Source: Berghia stephanieae (Eukaryota > Mollusca > Gastropoda > Nudibranchia > Aeolidiidae). From it: a DNA stretch of 64,000 bases. Every line of letters begins with the position of its first letter. Positions within the stretch are counted from its first letter, which is position 1. The DNA is taken from positions 75,209,367 to 75,273,366 of the forward strand of contig CM067444.1 of NCBI GenBank assembly GCA_034508935.3, written 5' to 3'. The notes under the pieces were generated by a model. That model did not search any database. It was not told the origin of the DNA and was given only the letters and a program-made list of their open reading frames with translations. The position numbers were made by a program, and so were the translations under genes. Below are positions 23,670-35,599 of the stretch, one piece after another.

Positions 23670-23968
23670 GCGGCTATGTGGTCTTGTGGTATGACACTCG
23701 CTTTCGGATAGGAAGGTCCTGGGTTCGAGACACACTCGGAACATAGTTGAGACCTTGGAAAAGACTCTTTACTCACATTCTCTTACCGTACTCAAGTGTA
23801 AAACGAGTAGCTGGTCGTCAACAGTGTTGTCTCTGTCGGATAAAAGTGTTATATCGTCCAGCAGGCATCCTGTCTCGTTCTAAATGTTACGTGTTTCTGT
23901 TGATCAGGCGCCCTTTGTAAAGCGCGTTGAGCACATTTAGTGGATATTGCTATATATAAAAGCTCAAA
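23670..23968 (+). mobile_element. SINE-A, full length
   Basis: About 299 bp. Head TGGTCTTGTGG (A box) and GGTTCGAGACA (B box, degraded at the last positions), body TTACTCACATTCTCTTACCG and TGTTGTCTCTGTCGG, and tail TTTGTAAAGCGCGTTGAGCA with a terminal TATATAAAAGCTCAA. Confidence 0.9.
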
Positions 23969-23992
23969 TTAGTTATGACCTGTTACATTGAA

Positions 23993-24060
23993 GGACGAGT
24001 TTTCTGGCCAAATTTTTGAAATTCGTCTTTCCAGAGTACGGCAGTTAACTGGTTAACTGA
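23993..24060. mobile_element. F1 MITE, single arm
   Basis: GAAGGACGAGTTTTCTGGCC, then TTCCAGAGTACGGCAGTTAA. Only the right arm is present, directly after a SINE-A copy (ends 23,968). Confidence 0.75.
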
Positions 24061-26015
24061 ACTCAATGACCGTCCGAAAGAATCTGGTCAAATATCCCAG
24101 CATGTACCGACGTCCCGACCTTGGCCAATCCGCCAATATTGATATCAGACAACAAAGAGAGTCCAAGAACAAATATACCCCACCCTCCCCCTTCTCTATC
24201 TATATTAGAGAATTATAGTTGATCGCCATCACGTAACATGTAAGTATCACGTAAGCGGTTAATCACTGAAAGGTTATTTTGTGTTTACCAAAACAATAAA
24301 AAATTTTACAAAAAAAACAAAAAAAAAAAAAACAAACAAACAAACAAATAAACTAAACTAAACATCAGAGCTATCAGAACATGGGTCACACCAAAGACAC
24401 ACCTTCTAAAACTAACCATTAATTATATTCTTACTTGATATTCGATATGTTGTGCATATTGTGCAACTAGACGTCTAGATAATATACGTAATTTACATCT
24501 AACATGCTGTTCTCTGGCAAAACACGCTTTTTAAAATATATTTTGGCTATAAAAGGCATAAACGTAAGTATAAATCGAATAAAATAACTTTCAATTTGTC
24601 AATAAGTGGAGGGTTGTACGGTCGACGATTCGAGACTTTTTGACTAATGGAGGAGGGGGTAGTCATCATGATCGGTGGTCGTTATTTAAAGTTTTATGAT
24701 TCCAAAATGAATAACAAAAGAAGTGTTTCATTAGAGCAAGACAGTGATATGCACATGGCTGCCACTGACCAACCAAACCCGACAAGTTTTGGGGTTTTCT
24801 CTCATTTTTTTCTTTAATATTTATTTATTTATTTATTTATTTATTTATTTTTGGTAACCAAGCCTTTTGAAGAGATGTAATCTCATCTGTCATGGACATT
24901 TTTTCCGGTTCATTTCTTTATTACAGGTGTTGACCTGTTGTTTCTAGAAGTTGATGAGTAGAAACATAATACAATAAAACAACAACACATCCATGAATAT
25001 GCAATCAACAGTTCTGGCGAATGTGTGAGAAATCTGCCGTTAAACAAACTAAACCATCCCTTCACCAAGTTTAAGCAGAAAAAAGCATAACAATAATTAT
25101 ACAAGAATATTTTTCTCAGATAAACCCGAATCAATTACTTATTACTTTCTGAACAAATATGATAACAGTTATATATATACGTAACATTCGTATTGTAGCA
25201 AAACTCAATTTTTCATTCATTGCTTATATTCAGAACTAAGATTTCAGTTATTGTATAGAAATTCCCATTGTTAATTCAATTTTGATGAAATATTTTTTAA
25301 AAGGAGTAAAGCGAAACTAAACAACTGCAACATGATGTAGTTCAAGCGAATTCAATGATTGTCAAGTATCAGCATATGATACTGTTCATGATAGTTCTTG
25401 TTCTACATAAATTAAAATTTGTACTAATTGACCCAGAGGTCAACTCTCTATAGTCTTTACCATTTTGAGTGACAGAAAGTTATTTTTAGGTTAAGAATGT
25501 CACTATGAAAATAATATGAAGCAGAAAATGTCTGAAAAATAGGTGGGCGCAAACTTAATATTGAGTACGGCCATAAATATAGATTAGAAAAACATCTCAG
25601 TAGACCTTTGTTTTCAAAACATCGAAGTATTTGCTTCTTATTTTTTTTTATATTTTCTTGAAATTATCATTATTCTGTAGAGTTTTCGCTGTGGATTATA
25701 AAGACTATAATAATATCTCACACGTATATATTTATTCCTTGATGCTCTCGTGGGTTCATGCTGATAAAAAAGCTACTTTCTATTAGAATCATGGGGGTGC
25801 TATCACGCAAGGGGAGATAAGTCTGTCTCCTATCTACCACCTAACGCTGAACATGATTGGCTAGATACTGATTACCTGTACGCTTGAATAAACTCATTTG
25901 ATTCCAGACACCTTAAGATACGGGGAAACAGGACACGCTTTTCACCTCATATTGTGCCATGCAAAATTATTTGTGTTTGAACTCAAACTCTCTCGTCAAA
26001 GAAATTATGTGATCA
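24061..26015. other. No gene seen
   Basis: AT-rich sequence with an A-rich stretch near 24,310-24,360 and an (ATTT)n microsatellite at 24,819-24,855. No SINE, MITE or exon recognised. Confidence 0.6.
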
Positions 26016-26017
26016 GT

Positions 26018-26322
26018 GCGACTATGTGTGTGGTCTAGTGGTATGACACTCGCCTTGGGATTGGAAGGTCCTAGGTTCGAGTCCCAATCTGAGCGGCACA
26101 TAGTTGTGTCCTTGGAAAAGGCTCTATACTCACATTCTCTAACCGTACTGAGGTGTAAAATTAGTACTTGGGCGTTAGCAATGTTGTCTCTGTCGGAAAT
26201 GTAATATCGCCTAACAGGTGTCACGGCATGTCCTACATGTTAAGTGTTGTTGTTGGCTAGAGTTCCCTTGTAAAGAGCTTTGACCATGTTTAGTGGATGT
26301 TGCTCCATATTAATGCTCAAAA
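26018..26322 (+). mobile_element. SINE-A, full-length tRNA-derived SINE
   Basis: The best copy of the commonest SINE here, about 300 bp. The head carries a pol III A box TGGTCTAGTGG (26,031-26,041) and B box GGTTCGAGTCC (26,074-26,084) at tRNA spacing. The body includes CTCACATTCTCTAACCGTAC and TGTTGTCTCTGTCGGAAA. The tail (GAGCTTTGACCATGTTTAGT, then TTAATGCTCAAA) is the L2-type tail. It would be transcribed by RNA polymerase III and moved by a LINE. Confidence 0.9.
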
Positions 26323-26624
26323 CTTTTTTTCAGTCGAAGATATCGTAAAGATGTAAGAATGTGATAATTTATAGTGGTGTAAAGTGATAAAATGTTCGGG
26401 GTTGAAATGGTATCGGTTACTGTCCAGAGCCAACGACATATTCCATTCCTCATAGCCTTTACTTTCGCCAGGTCTTAAGAAAAACAACCCTCCATTTACT
26501 TTTTGGACGTCCTGAATCTATTCCTTTTCTAGGGTTGCAGTCTCAAAGTTAATAGAAAAGCTGGGAGACTAAAGCAGCTATTGATATGATTAGTAGACAG
26601 GTGTGGGCAAAGGGCAGAATAGGC

Positions 26625-26905
26625 TTCAACAGTCGTGGCGTTACTTCCCTCGTAATGACGCATAGTAACTTAGTAACTGCTTCTAAACAATGGCGGACGC
26701 CCTTATGAAATACTTCTCCGACAAACATAAACGTGTATCCAGATGAGAAAAACATTATAAATTTGATCACGTTGTGAATTTTATATATTCTGATCACATG
26801 AAATATGAAAAAGTTCTAGCCAGCATGCAGAATAAAAAGTGATGATTTTCTTTGTTTAGAACCAAGCTGCTCGTTGCTGGGAGGACGTGACATCAGACTA
26901 TTGAA
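26625..26905 (+). mobile_element. MITE family F4, full copy
   Basis: TTCAACAGTCGTGGCGTTAC at the left and GACGTGACATCAGACTATTG at the right; the reversed right end reads TTCAATAGTCTGATGTC. It lacks a short segment (about 14 bp) after TGCTTCTAAAC that the 16,466 copy has. Confidence 0.78.
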
Positions 26906-27687
26906 TCCTATTGTTATAACCCCAATTCAAATGGATGGCCCAACACAAGATACTTTGAAACAGAACAGCGCTGTTCTATGCCTCACCAAGGACAAAGTGA
27001 ATACGGATGAAAGTGAGTGAGTTAACTAACAACACCAAGAATGAGATCTAAAATGTTCGTGAATTTTTTTAAAAGGCGCAAACGCGGCAGTTTTGCCCAG
27101 ATGAGCACAGGATTAAAAATAATTTCTGTCTTTACATAACAAATACCCAGCTGCAAAACAAGTGATAAAAAGTAGTCATTAAAATCTATTGTAAATCCAG
27201 TACACTATCCAAAGGGGGACTAGCAGTTTTTACTATTTGATTGACAGTAAAGAAACTAGGATTAACTTCCGTACCATATGAGTATATTTTTAGATCCATA
27301 AGTGAGATCAGTGATAGTGCCCGAGGCCATTCCGATTTTTTGAGGCACAAAATTATACAATATTGAAGCTTAGAGTATAAAATATTAAAAAATAATTTTC
27401 AAAAGATTAGAAACCTTGCAATGTCGCAGCAGTTTTAATTTAATGTCATTTTTCTTACAATGCACATTATTCCCAAGCAGTGCCTTCTGATATTACAATA
27501 CACTAATTCACTCACTAATTGTGTGTGTGTGGGAGGGGGGGGGTCTATATAAAAGCCTTTTGATGATGTAACAAAATGTTCCTTTTATCAAACAATTGTT
27601 TAAAAAAGCAGCGATAGAAGTCGTGTCTGTGGAGTGTCAAGGTGCGGACTGTTCTGTTTCACTCATACACTCAAAAATATCTTTTTT

Positions 27688-27905
27688 TTTTCAGTTTGGT
27701 CAGAAAACTTGTTCTTCAAATATCGAGCGATTTAGATGACCCAGACCTTGTCAAAATGCCTAAAACCAAAGACTTCAAAGTTTAAAAGTTTTCAACTTGA
27801 GACTTTAAACTGAAATATCAGGTTTGAGACTGTTTGACAAGTTGAGGGATATTTGAATCGATTGATATTACATTCTTTTTGGCTTTGTAAAAAATAGGTT
27901 CTGCC
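27688..27905. mobile_element. F1 MITE, diverged
   Basis: TTTGGTCAGAAAACTTGTTC and AAATATCGAGCGATTTAGAT at the left; GGTTTGAGACTGTTTGACAA and GAATCGATTGATATT at the right. The interior AGACTTCAAAGTTT and AGACTTTAAACTG are imperfect inverted copies. Confidence 0.65.
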
Positions 27906-28267
27906 AAGTTATGATAAAGAAGTTGCAGATGTATTGTGACGAAAGGAGCAATCAGGTAAATAAAAGAACAAAACTAGATAGACCACCCCATATCTATTTA
28001 CCTCAAAAGACATCCCAATTGACGCAACAGTCAGCTGATCGTGTAAACATAGGCTGGAGTCCGTGAAAGAGAGTTGAACGAAAAGAAAAGGCAGAAGCTT
28101 TTAGTAAACCAAAAAAAAAGAGACATATATACTTAATGCATATTTCGGACTGAAACCTCCTTCAGTAACCAATAATAAAGACATTATAAATTATAAAAAC
28201 AAAATGAAAACATGAATGACCAGAGAAGTTGGCTATATTATTGTAGTACCCTGACAAAGCGCATCTT

Positions 28268-28390
28268 TTCATTTTGATCAGAAAACTTATCTTGCATATC
28301 GAGAGATCCTCGACTTATTAGTAAATATCAAGCCGGAGACTTTTAAAAAGTTCCAAAATACCGGAAATAGAATCGATTCCTCAACTGTGG
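28268..28390. mobile_element. F1 MITE, partial
   Basis: TTTTGATCAGAAAACTTATC and ATATCGAGAGATCCTCG, then GGAGACTTTTAAAAAGTTCC and AATCGATTCC. Only one arm and the centre are recognisable. Confidence 0.5.
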
Positions 28391-28851
28391 GTATTGTTTT
28401 GTTTTGTTAGTTTGTTGGTTTTGTTTTGTTTTTTGTTCTTTTCTTTTTTTTTTTTGAAGGGCTGCTGATAAAGCCTTTTTTTCTAAACAGTTCATTTTTA
28501 TTTATCTTGTTCATTTTTTTAAAAACGTATCACTTTAATGACAGAACATTTCACAGAATATTATTCTCCCACGATAGGTTATTTGTTTACAAAGTGTAAC
28601 CAAGAAAATGGGAACAGGACAGCCCTCAAAGGCATGTATTGTTTGTGAAATGTTTATGAAGTCTCTGACACTTGACATTGTGTCTTGAACTTGTAAGCTC
28701 TTGGAACTATTTGAACAGCATGGTTTGATTTACTTGACTTATTGCCTTTAGCCAGTTCTTGGTTATTTATAATTTAGCTTATGATATCTTTAGGTTATGA
28801 TTTTGATTGACATTTGTACTATTTTTGTTAGATTGTTTGTTTTTTTGTTTC

Positions 28852-28915
28852 AGCGGTCTCTCATATAACCTCAATTGTGTTGGAAGAGACCTAAAGCAAC
28901 AAACAAACAAACAAA
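28852..28915 (-). repeat. Short dispersed repeat, inverted copy of 18,850-18,905
   Basis: Reverse strand reads GTTGCTTTAGGTCTCTTCCA, then AATTGAGGTTATATGAGAGA, CCGCTGAAAC; compare GTTGCTTAGATCTCTCACAT, TGAGGTTAGAGACCG at 18,862. Class unknown. Confidence 0.5.
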
Positions 28916-29034
28916 CAAAGCCTTTAGCCAGCAAATAAATCTGACTTAGCGGTTTTGTCTTTCCTTTTATATCTGCTCTTATCGAGGTCGTTGACAACTC
29001 GAACTCAATCTTCACTAAGGGCAATTTCCTCTCA

Positions 29035-29125
29035 TATGTGCTTTACAAGCGCTTTACAAAGGATCCCAAGACAACAGCGGAACCCAATAACACAGGACGG
29101 TAACAGCGCTGTGTCTGTGCCAACG
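29035..29125 (-). mobile_element. SINE tail fragment, minus strand
   Basis: CAAGCGCTTTACAAAGGATC, CCAAGACAACAGCGG match the reversed SINE-A tail and body; then GGTAACAGCGCTGTGTCTGT. The head is missing. Confidence 0.5.
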
Positions 29126-29424
29126 GCTCACATGTCTCTACCTAAAAGTTGACGGTTGCTGTCGCTACTTTTTTCTACGTACTAGATATTATAACATTAT
29201 TAAATAAAAGTTTTCTGACCAAGAGGGAAAAACATGTCTTTTATCAATGTAGCACATAGTGGCATATCGTTCTTCTCGTCTCCAACCCATACAAACCAAG
29301 ACTGAATCTTTAAAAATATTAATATTGCAGATTGTGAGCTTAAACGTTCTCACTCGGATAACGCAGGCTGGTACTACACTGTTGATATTGAATTATTTGT
29401 ATTTTAATAACGAGTGAAAGGGTT

Positions 29425-29890
29425 TGTTTGTTTTAAAGGTTTTACGGTGCTTGGGACACATTTAAGTAATGTCAGTGCGACAAAAAGGAAGAAAACGGGA
29501 TAGTCAAAAATTCTAGATTTACAATTGAAAGCACACGAGAAGTACGAAGACAAAGGGGAATGGTTCAAATAGGGAACAGACGTAGATTTCAAGAGCATAC
29601 TATCAGTGTAATTTGCTTGAGATCACCGAACAGTCGCATCCAGACACAAGCGCACGTCCCAACTAAAAAGAATACACTCAACTGTTTACAAATCACGAAA
29701 TCATAACCAAAATTATAATAGAACATAATAGATTGATGGTTTAGAAGGGGAAAAAATATCACTACCCAAACCTATAATCTATATTTCAACTTTCCCTCCC
29801 AGGCAAAGACTGTGGTCAGGACCGGTACAAAACCGAATAATCTCATTCAAAGACAAAGACAGAAAGCAACTTGGAAAACAGATAAAATGA
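29425..29890 (+). repeat. Dispersed repeat R6, copy 3
   Basis: AAAAGGAAGAAAACGGGATA, GGTTCAAATAGGGAACAGAC, GAATACACTCAACTGTTTAC and CAAAGACAAAGACAGAAAGC. The copy leads directly into the GA/TTAGAG array at 29,908. Confidence 0.75.
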
Positions 29891-29907
29891 GATAAAAAAG
29901 CACAAGC

Positions 29908-30203
29908 AGAGAAAGAGAGAGAGAGGAGAGAGAAGAGAGGAGAGAGAGAGAGAGTTAGAGAGAGAGAGAGTAGAGAGAGTTAGAGAGAGAGAGAGAGTTA
30001 GAGAGAGAGTTAGAGAAGAGAGAGAGTAGAGAGAGAAGAGTTAGAGAGAGAGTTAGAGAGAGAGAGAGAGTTAGAGAGGAAGAGTTAGAGAGAGAGAGTT
30101 AGAGAGAGAGAGAGAGAGAGAAGTTAGAGAGAGAGAGAGTAGAGAGAGAGTAGAGAGAGTTAGAGAGAGAGAGAGTTAGAGAGAAGAGAGAGAGAGGAGA
30201 GGT

Positions 30204-30234
<31 letters not shown>

Positions 30235-30449
30235 AGAGAGAGAGAGAGATAGAGAGAGAGTTAGAGAGAGAGAGATAGAGAGAGTTAGAGAGAGAGAGAG
30301 AGTTAGAGAGAGAGAGTAGAGAGAGAGAGTTAAAGAGAGAGTTAAAGAAGAGAGAGAGATAGAGAGAGAGAGTTAGAGAGAGAGAGAGAGAGTTAGAGAG
30401 AGAAAGAGAGAGTTAGAGAGAGAGAGAGTTAGAGAGAGAAAGAGAGAGT

Positions 30450-30497
<48 letters not shown>
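29908..30497. repeat. GA array with interspersed TTAGAG units
   Basis: About 590 bp of GAGAGA interrupted at irregular intervals by TTAGAG or TAGAG, ending in pure GA. The higher-order GAGAGTTAGAGAGA pattern sets it apart from the other GA arrays at 20,837 and 36,276. Confidence 0.93.
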
Positions 30498-31032
30498 AGA
30501 ATCCGAGCTGATAAACACGACAGCGGAATGTTATCATATTGAAGAGTTTTTACAAGTAATTATTGTGCATAACTTTCGAATGATAATGTTGATAACTATA
30601 ATATTCAATCCAACCTGCCATAGCGGAAACGCCTTTAAACGGTCACAAGTACGAATATATACTGTATCCACCCATGACCTTCGTAAACTTAAAATAATTT
30701 TGCCTGACATTTGGACTTGTCTTTTGACGCCATTTATAGATTGTTGCAACGCCCAGTAAGTTGTCGTTAGTAATGTCCAATGGAAACATATATGATATAA
30801 TGTAATGAATGATCTCATCGGTTGAATAATGGTATACATCTAATTTTTTGTTTTCTTCTGTGGTCATAATAATAATAATAATAATAATACACATTTATAT
30901 AGCGCTCATTCTCGTGTAAAACACAAGCTCTGGGCACTTTACAATATAAATATCAATTTTAAGTGAAAAAATAAAAAAATAAAATAATAACAACAATAAC
31001 AATTCATAGCCAAATCAAGGATTCATATAGAG

Positions 31033-32977
31033 TCAAGAAAAACAAATACAGTAAAAATGTGTCTTGAGATTCTTTTTAAAAGTAGGTAAAGACTTGCACT
31101 CCCTCAGACCACGTGGTAGTTCATTCCAAATCTTGGGGCCGAAACAAGCAAACGATCTATCACCAAATTTTGTTCTTGATCTTTTTTCCGAAATTTTCGT
31201 TTGGTCATTACATGATCTTAAAGTGTAATTTTCAAATTTACACATGACCACGTGATCTGTGAGATATGCCGGTGCTATACCAGCCAAACACTTATAAACA
31301 AGACACGCTGCTTGTAATATGTGCGCTTTTCAATGGGCAACCAGTGGAGAGAGGCCAACAAAGGGGTTGCATGATCAAATTTTTTTTTGCCAAAAACTAA
31401 TCTTGCTGCACTGTTTTGCAGTAGTTGCAATTGTTTAATAGAAGCTTGAGGCAAGTTGACAAGCAGCGAGTTACAATAGTCTAGTTTCGAAAAAATGAGG
31501 GAAACAACCAATGTTTTACATGTTCCAATTGCAATATACTGACGGATCGAACTGATTTTCTTCAATTGAAAGTATAAAGATTTACAGAGAGCAGAAATGT
31601 GAGCTGACATTTTCATTTCTGAATCAAAATAGACACCCAAATTTTTCACAGTCTTTGAAACTTTGATCTTTTCACCCCCAATCAACACCTCAAGACCATC
31701 ATTCACCTTCAACTGCCCTCTATTTCCCACAATCATCACTTCTGTTTTTGACTCATTCATTTTCAACTTGTTTGCATCCATCCACTCTTTCACATCCGTC
31801 ACACATTCTTCCACACGTTTCACAATATTTTCGAGATTTTTAGTTTTATCAGTAGCATAAAGTTGCGTATCATCTGCATAGAGATGATAGCGCAGCCCAT
31901 GACCAGTGATGACATTAGATAATGGAGAAGTATACAAAACAAAAAGAATTGGACCCAAAACAGAGCCTTGAGGAACACCAAAAGACAATGTATGTTGACG
32001 AGAAAGTTTATCTAAAATCATAACCTGTTGCTTTCTGCCATCTAAATAAGATTCAAACCACTGCAAGACAGTCCCAGACAAGCCAAAGGTTATATTAAGT
32101 CGTTTAATAGAATACCGTGATCAATAGTATCAAACGCCGCCGAAAGGTCTAACAATGTCAGAAGAGAAACAGAACCTTTATCTAAAACATTAAGCAAATC
32201 ACTCGCAACACAGCACAGAGCAGTTTCTGTGCTGTGGTAAGAACGATAAGCTGACTGAAATTTTTCCCATAGATTGTTTTCATGGAGATGTTGTGAAAGA
32301 CGTCTGAGTACAACTTTTTCAAGGATTTTAGAAAGAAATGGCAGATTTGAGACGGGACGGTAGTTACTAAGGTCATTTACATTGAGATTTTGCTTTTTTA
32401 TGAGAGGCTTTACAATTGCATGTTTATAGATATCTGGGACTTGTCCTGAGATAAGTGACTGATTTATAATATAAGTTATGCAAGGTAACAATTCAGGAAG
32501 ACATAATTTCAAAATATTAGTTGGTAAAGGATCTAAATCACATGACTTCGAGGAAGATGAAAAAATTATTTTAGAAATTTCTTCTTCAGTTGTTTCTTTA
32601 AAACAAGAGAATCCCTGTGAACCCGAAAAAGGGTGGAAATTTATATCTTCATTTTGCACGAGGTCCAAATTGTTCCGAATTTTCGATATTTTTCCCGAAA
32701 AGAAATCTGAAAATGCATCCGGCTGCTTTTCTACCGGGATATTAGTGGGTAGACACATGCCCTTTTCTTCCCCTAAAAGTTCCTTTGAAACAGAGAAAAA
32801 TTCCTTAGTGTCCCTCACTGATGACAGTTTTGTGTTATAATAGTTTCTTTTTGCTCTTTTGCAGGTGGTTTTATACTTATGCTTTTTTGCTATATATATC
32901 AGCCGGTCAATCTCAAGGCCCGATTTTTTCCACGATGCCTCTGCATTCCTTTTTTTCCCTTTTGGCAGTTTTTTCAC
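31033..32977 (-). pseudogene. L2/CR1-like reverse transcriptase, frameshifted
   Basis: Three consecutive open segments belong to one RT. The 32,977-32,090 segment starts in the linker and includes YRPVSNLPF and LLDLSAAFDTIDHGIL. The 32,081-31,275 segment includes GVPQGSVLGP, YADDTQLY and KLDYCNSLLVNLP. The 31,287-31,033 segment has FACFGPKIWNELPRGLR. The last is the usual C-terminal end of this group (LP..LR.....FK..LK). Frames change near 32,085 and 31,280. The protein would synthesise cDNA by target-primed reverse transcription. Confidence 0.88.
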
Positions 32978-34166
32978 TCTGGTTAAACCACGGAGACGGT
33001 TTCCTGGAATTTATTATTCTAGTTGTCTTTGGCGCATGCCTGTCGATGACGTTGCGCAGTACCTCGTCTGTTTTCTGTGCTGATGGTATATCCATTCTTC
33101 CTAGTTCCTCTGACAGATTGTTTTTGAAGGAACTAATGTCTATTTTTTTGGTATCCCTAGACACTATCTTGACTTTCTTTGCTTTCTCTTTGATGCATTT
33201 GAGAGTTGCCAGAATCAGATTGTGGTCTGAAATTTCTTTTTTGATATTTTTAATTGATTCAACAAGCGAGGGTGTGTCAATGATGAACCAGTCCAAGATG
33301 TGCCCCAATCTTTGAGTTGGAGAGGTCACTAACTGAGTGAGGCCATGTTCATTCAGTATATTTTTTATAATTTTAACGAGACTATTCTGATCAACATCAA
33401 ACTGAATATTAAAATCGCCGATATAAATTTTTCGCTTATTTGATGTGTCTTTTGATACAAAATCTGAAAATTCGTCAGCAAAATCATTCTGTCTCAGTTT
33501 GTTCTTTTTGCTTGGGGGTGGTCTGTAGATACAAGTGATTAAAAATGAAATTTGAGGGTAGGTCAATGTGGTTTGGACACACTCGAAACTTTTGAACGAA
33601 ATTGGCCTGTTTTGTATTTTAGACGAAAGAGCGTGTTTGTATATGATGGCGATCCCCCCTCCTGATCGTCAATTTCTTGGGAACGATTCCATCTTGTAGC
33701 CGGGAGGTGTCATTTCTTTCATTATAGGTTCATCACCGAACTGACGCAACCATGATTCAGTTATATATAGAATATCGATATCGTGTTGATCTATGACATC
33801 GATTATATCGAATGTCTTGTTTCTCGATGACTGTGCGTTAATATGGCCAATACAAATGTTATGATTTCCATGACTTGGTCTTGTGTCATTTGTCAATATT
33901 TTTGTTAACGTCTGTGGTGGTCGAGTTGAACGATGACAGTTCACTGGACGTCGCGGGACTGTTGTTTCAATTACATGTTGTTTACGTCGACCACCACGTT
34001 TACAGACAATCTTTTGTTGATTGTCATGGTGTTCACGTTTGAGGTCGGAATGTGTGTTTTCAATTTGTAAACAATAAAAGCGCAGGGTGAATAAAAGTCC
34101 AACGACAGCCGACAGTAAAAATTGGTTGTGAGAACGAGTAAAAATGGCGGGGTCTTGGTGAAACAT
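32913..34166 (-). pseudogene. L2/CR1-like APE endonuclease, frameshifted
   Basis: The endonuclease is in two frames. The upstream segment, 34,166-33,669, has ICIGHINAQSSRNKTF and ILYITESWL, the N-terminal APE motifs. The downstream segment, 33,566-32,913, has TCIYRPP, IGDFNIQFD, LDWFIID and ISDHNLIL (the SDH motif). A further frame change near 32,930 separates it from the RT. No separate ORF1 is seen upstream. Confidence 0.82.
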
Positions 34167-34689
34167 TGTAAAATAGTCCGAAACAATTTCGATAAAAATG
34201 ATGTCAAAACCGTATAAAATATAATTAAAGCAATATCACAATGGTATCTTACGTGTTGTACAAAAATCCTTGAATAAAAATTGAATTGAAATAAGACGTG
34301 TAAATCCTTGAAATCGGTAAAAATTGAAGAGAAATGTCACAACAACAAAAACACTCATAGACGTGTCAGTTGACGTAATTTGTTTTACCAGTGTCAGACC
34401 ATGAGTTTACGAAGGCTAGGCTACGGTCCATACCAAATACCAACACATTTATCTGAGATTGTGCTTGACGGGAAAGATTCGATTGTATTTAAAGTCCGGA
34501 CTGAATTTCCTTCAAATCATTATACACCCCCCCCCCCCTTTTTTTTTTTTTGAGCCCCTTAAAAAATTTAAGGGTAAGTTATGACTGCCTACCTGACTGT
34601 CTTCACCAATCAATGCAACTCAGGCATCAATGGAAGATGTGTTAGGTTGCTTTTAATCGAATCTCACCGATTAAGAGTAAATTATGACT

Positions 34690-34830
34690 GAAACTGTTTC
34701 ATTTTGTCCAAGCTGACGCGAGATCCCAGGTTTGAGAGTTTTTTCCCCCAAAGAATCGGTGGGTATGAGGAAGACTAGTTTTCTGGTCAAATCTTTAAAC
34801 ACGTGTCTTTCCAATCTACGACAGTTAACT
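34690..34830. mobile_element. F1 MITE, partial, near the 5' side of the L2-like LINE
   Basis: CCAGGTTTGAGAGTTTTTTC, then GAAGACTAGTTTTCTGGTCA and end CTACGACAGTTAACTTG. If the 16-bp repeat at 35,192 is the LINE's target duplication, this MITE is inserted in the LINE's 5' part. Confidence 0.65.
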
Positions 34831-35344
34831 TGTAAATAAGATTTTCCCTAATCGTGTATCTATATTAATATTTCTTCGTGTCTTAATATTTTTCTGGTTT
34901 GGAATCTCATATTCAAATGTCATCTATTATTGAAATTTTACGTCTAATTTTCTCATATAAATTCCTTTTAAAAAAATTCAAATCGTATTATTTTTATTCA
35001 TTTTGCTTGAATCCTTTTCTATTTAGTTTCGGCTACACTTTATTTTTCCTAATCCTATCGCATTCCATAAATGTAGAAATATCCCATAAATCACAACATT
35101 GTTTTGATGAATCTGTTGAAAATAAACGATTTGGAAATGTTTCGTGTAACTTTAAGAATACACAACATACAACACTAATACTTCAGCATTGTTCTGTGGT
35201 CATAATATTATAACAACAACATCTCTCAGCCATGCAAAAGAATTTGTTTACGATACGTAAACCGTACAAAGAAGTGTTATCAATGAAAACAGGACAGGGA
35301 AATTTAGATGGAGAGGTTACGCTAGAGCAGAAATAAAAGATCAT

Positions 35345-35572
35345 AAGTAACCCCACGCCTCAAAACGGTATCATCTCGGGTTGGTTTATACGATACCATT
35401 TATTTGAATTTATGGTCAAAATATGAGACGAGCGCTAAGTTGATTATGTTTTTATTGAGGAGAAAGATTACGATTTCATGTAGTAACAAAATCTAAATAT
35501 TTCTGGTTATTTGAATGTTTTGGCATTTGATTCACCCTAAGTACCGTTTTGAGGCGATAGGTCATATCATAA
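35345..35572. mobile_element. MITE family F5
   Basis: About 228 bp between GCCTCAAAACGGTATCATCT at the left and GTACCGTTTTGAGGCGATAG at the right, which are inverted copies. No coding capacity. Confidence 0.75.
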
Positions 35573-35599
35573 TTACAATAAATATACACAATATTAACC

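Larger units (their letters stand above)
30868..34210 (-). mobile_element. L2/CR1-like LINE, decayed
   Basis: A non-LTR retrotransposon reading on the minus strand, with APE-type endonuclease followed by reverse transcriptase and a 3' UTR. It ends in an (ATT)n tail at about 30,866-30,890 (ATA/AAT on the plus strand). The 3' end includes TTGTAAAGTGCCCAGAGC and GAGCGCTATATAAATG, the L2-type tail. The RT has NYRPVSNLPFLSKILEKVV, LLDLSAAFDTIDH, GVPQGSVLGPILF and YADDTQLY, typical of L2/CR1/Rex-type LINEs of the Jockey superfamily. At least four frame changes show it is dead. A possible target duplication would place its 5' end at 35,191. Confidence 0.88.

Noticed and set aside
32478-33315. Plus-strand open frames across the L2-like LINE
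   Set aside because: They are antisense shadows of the LINE coding frames.
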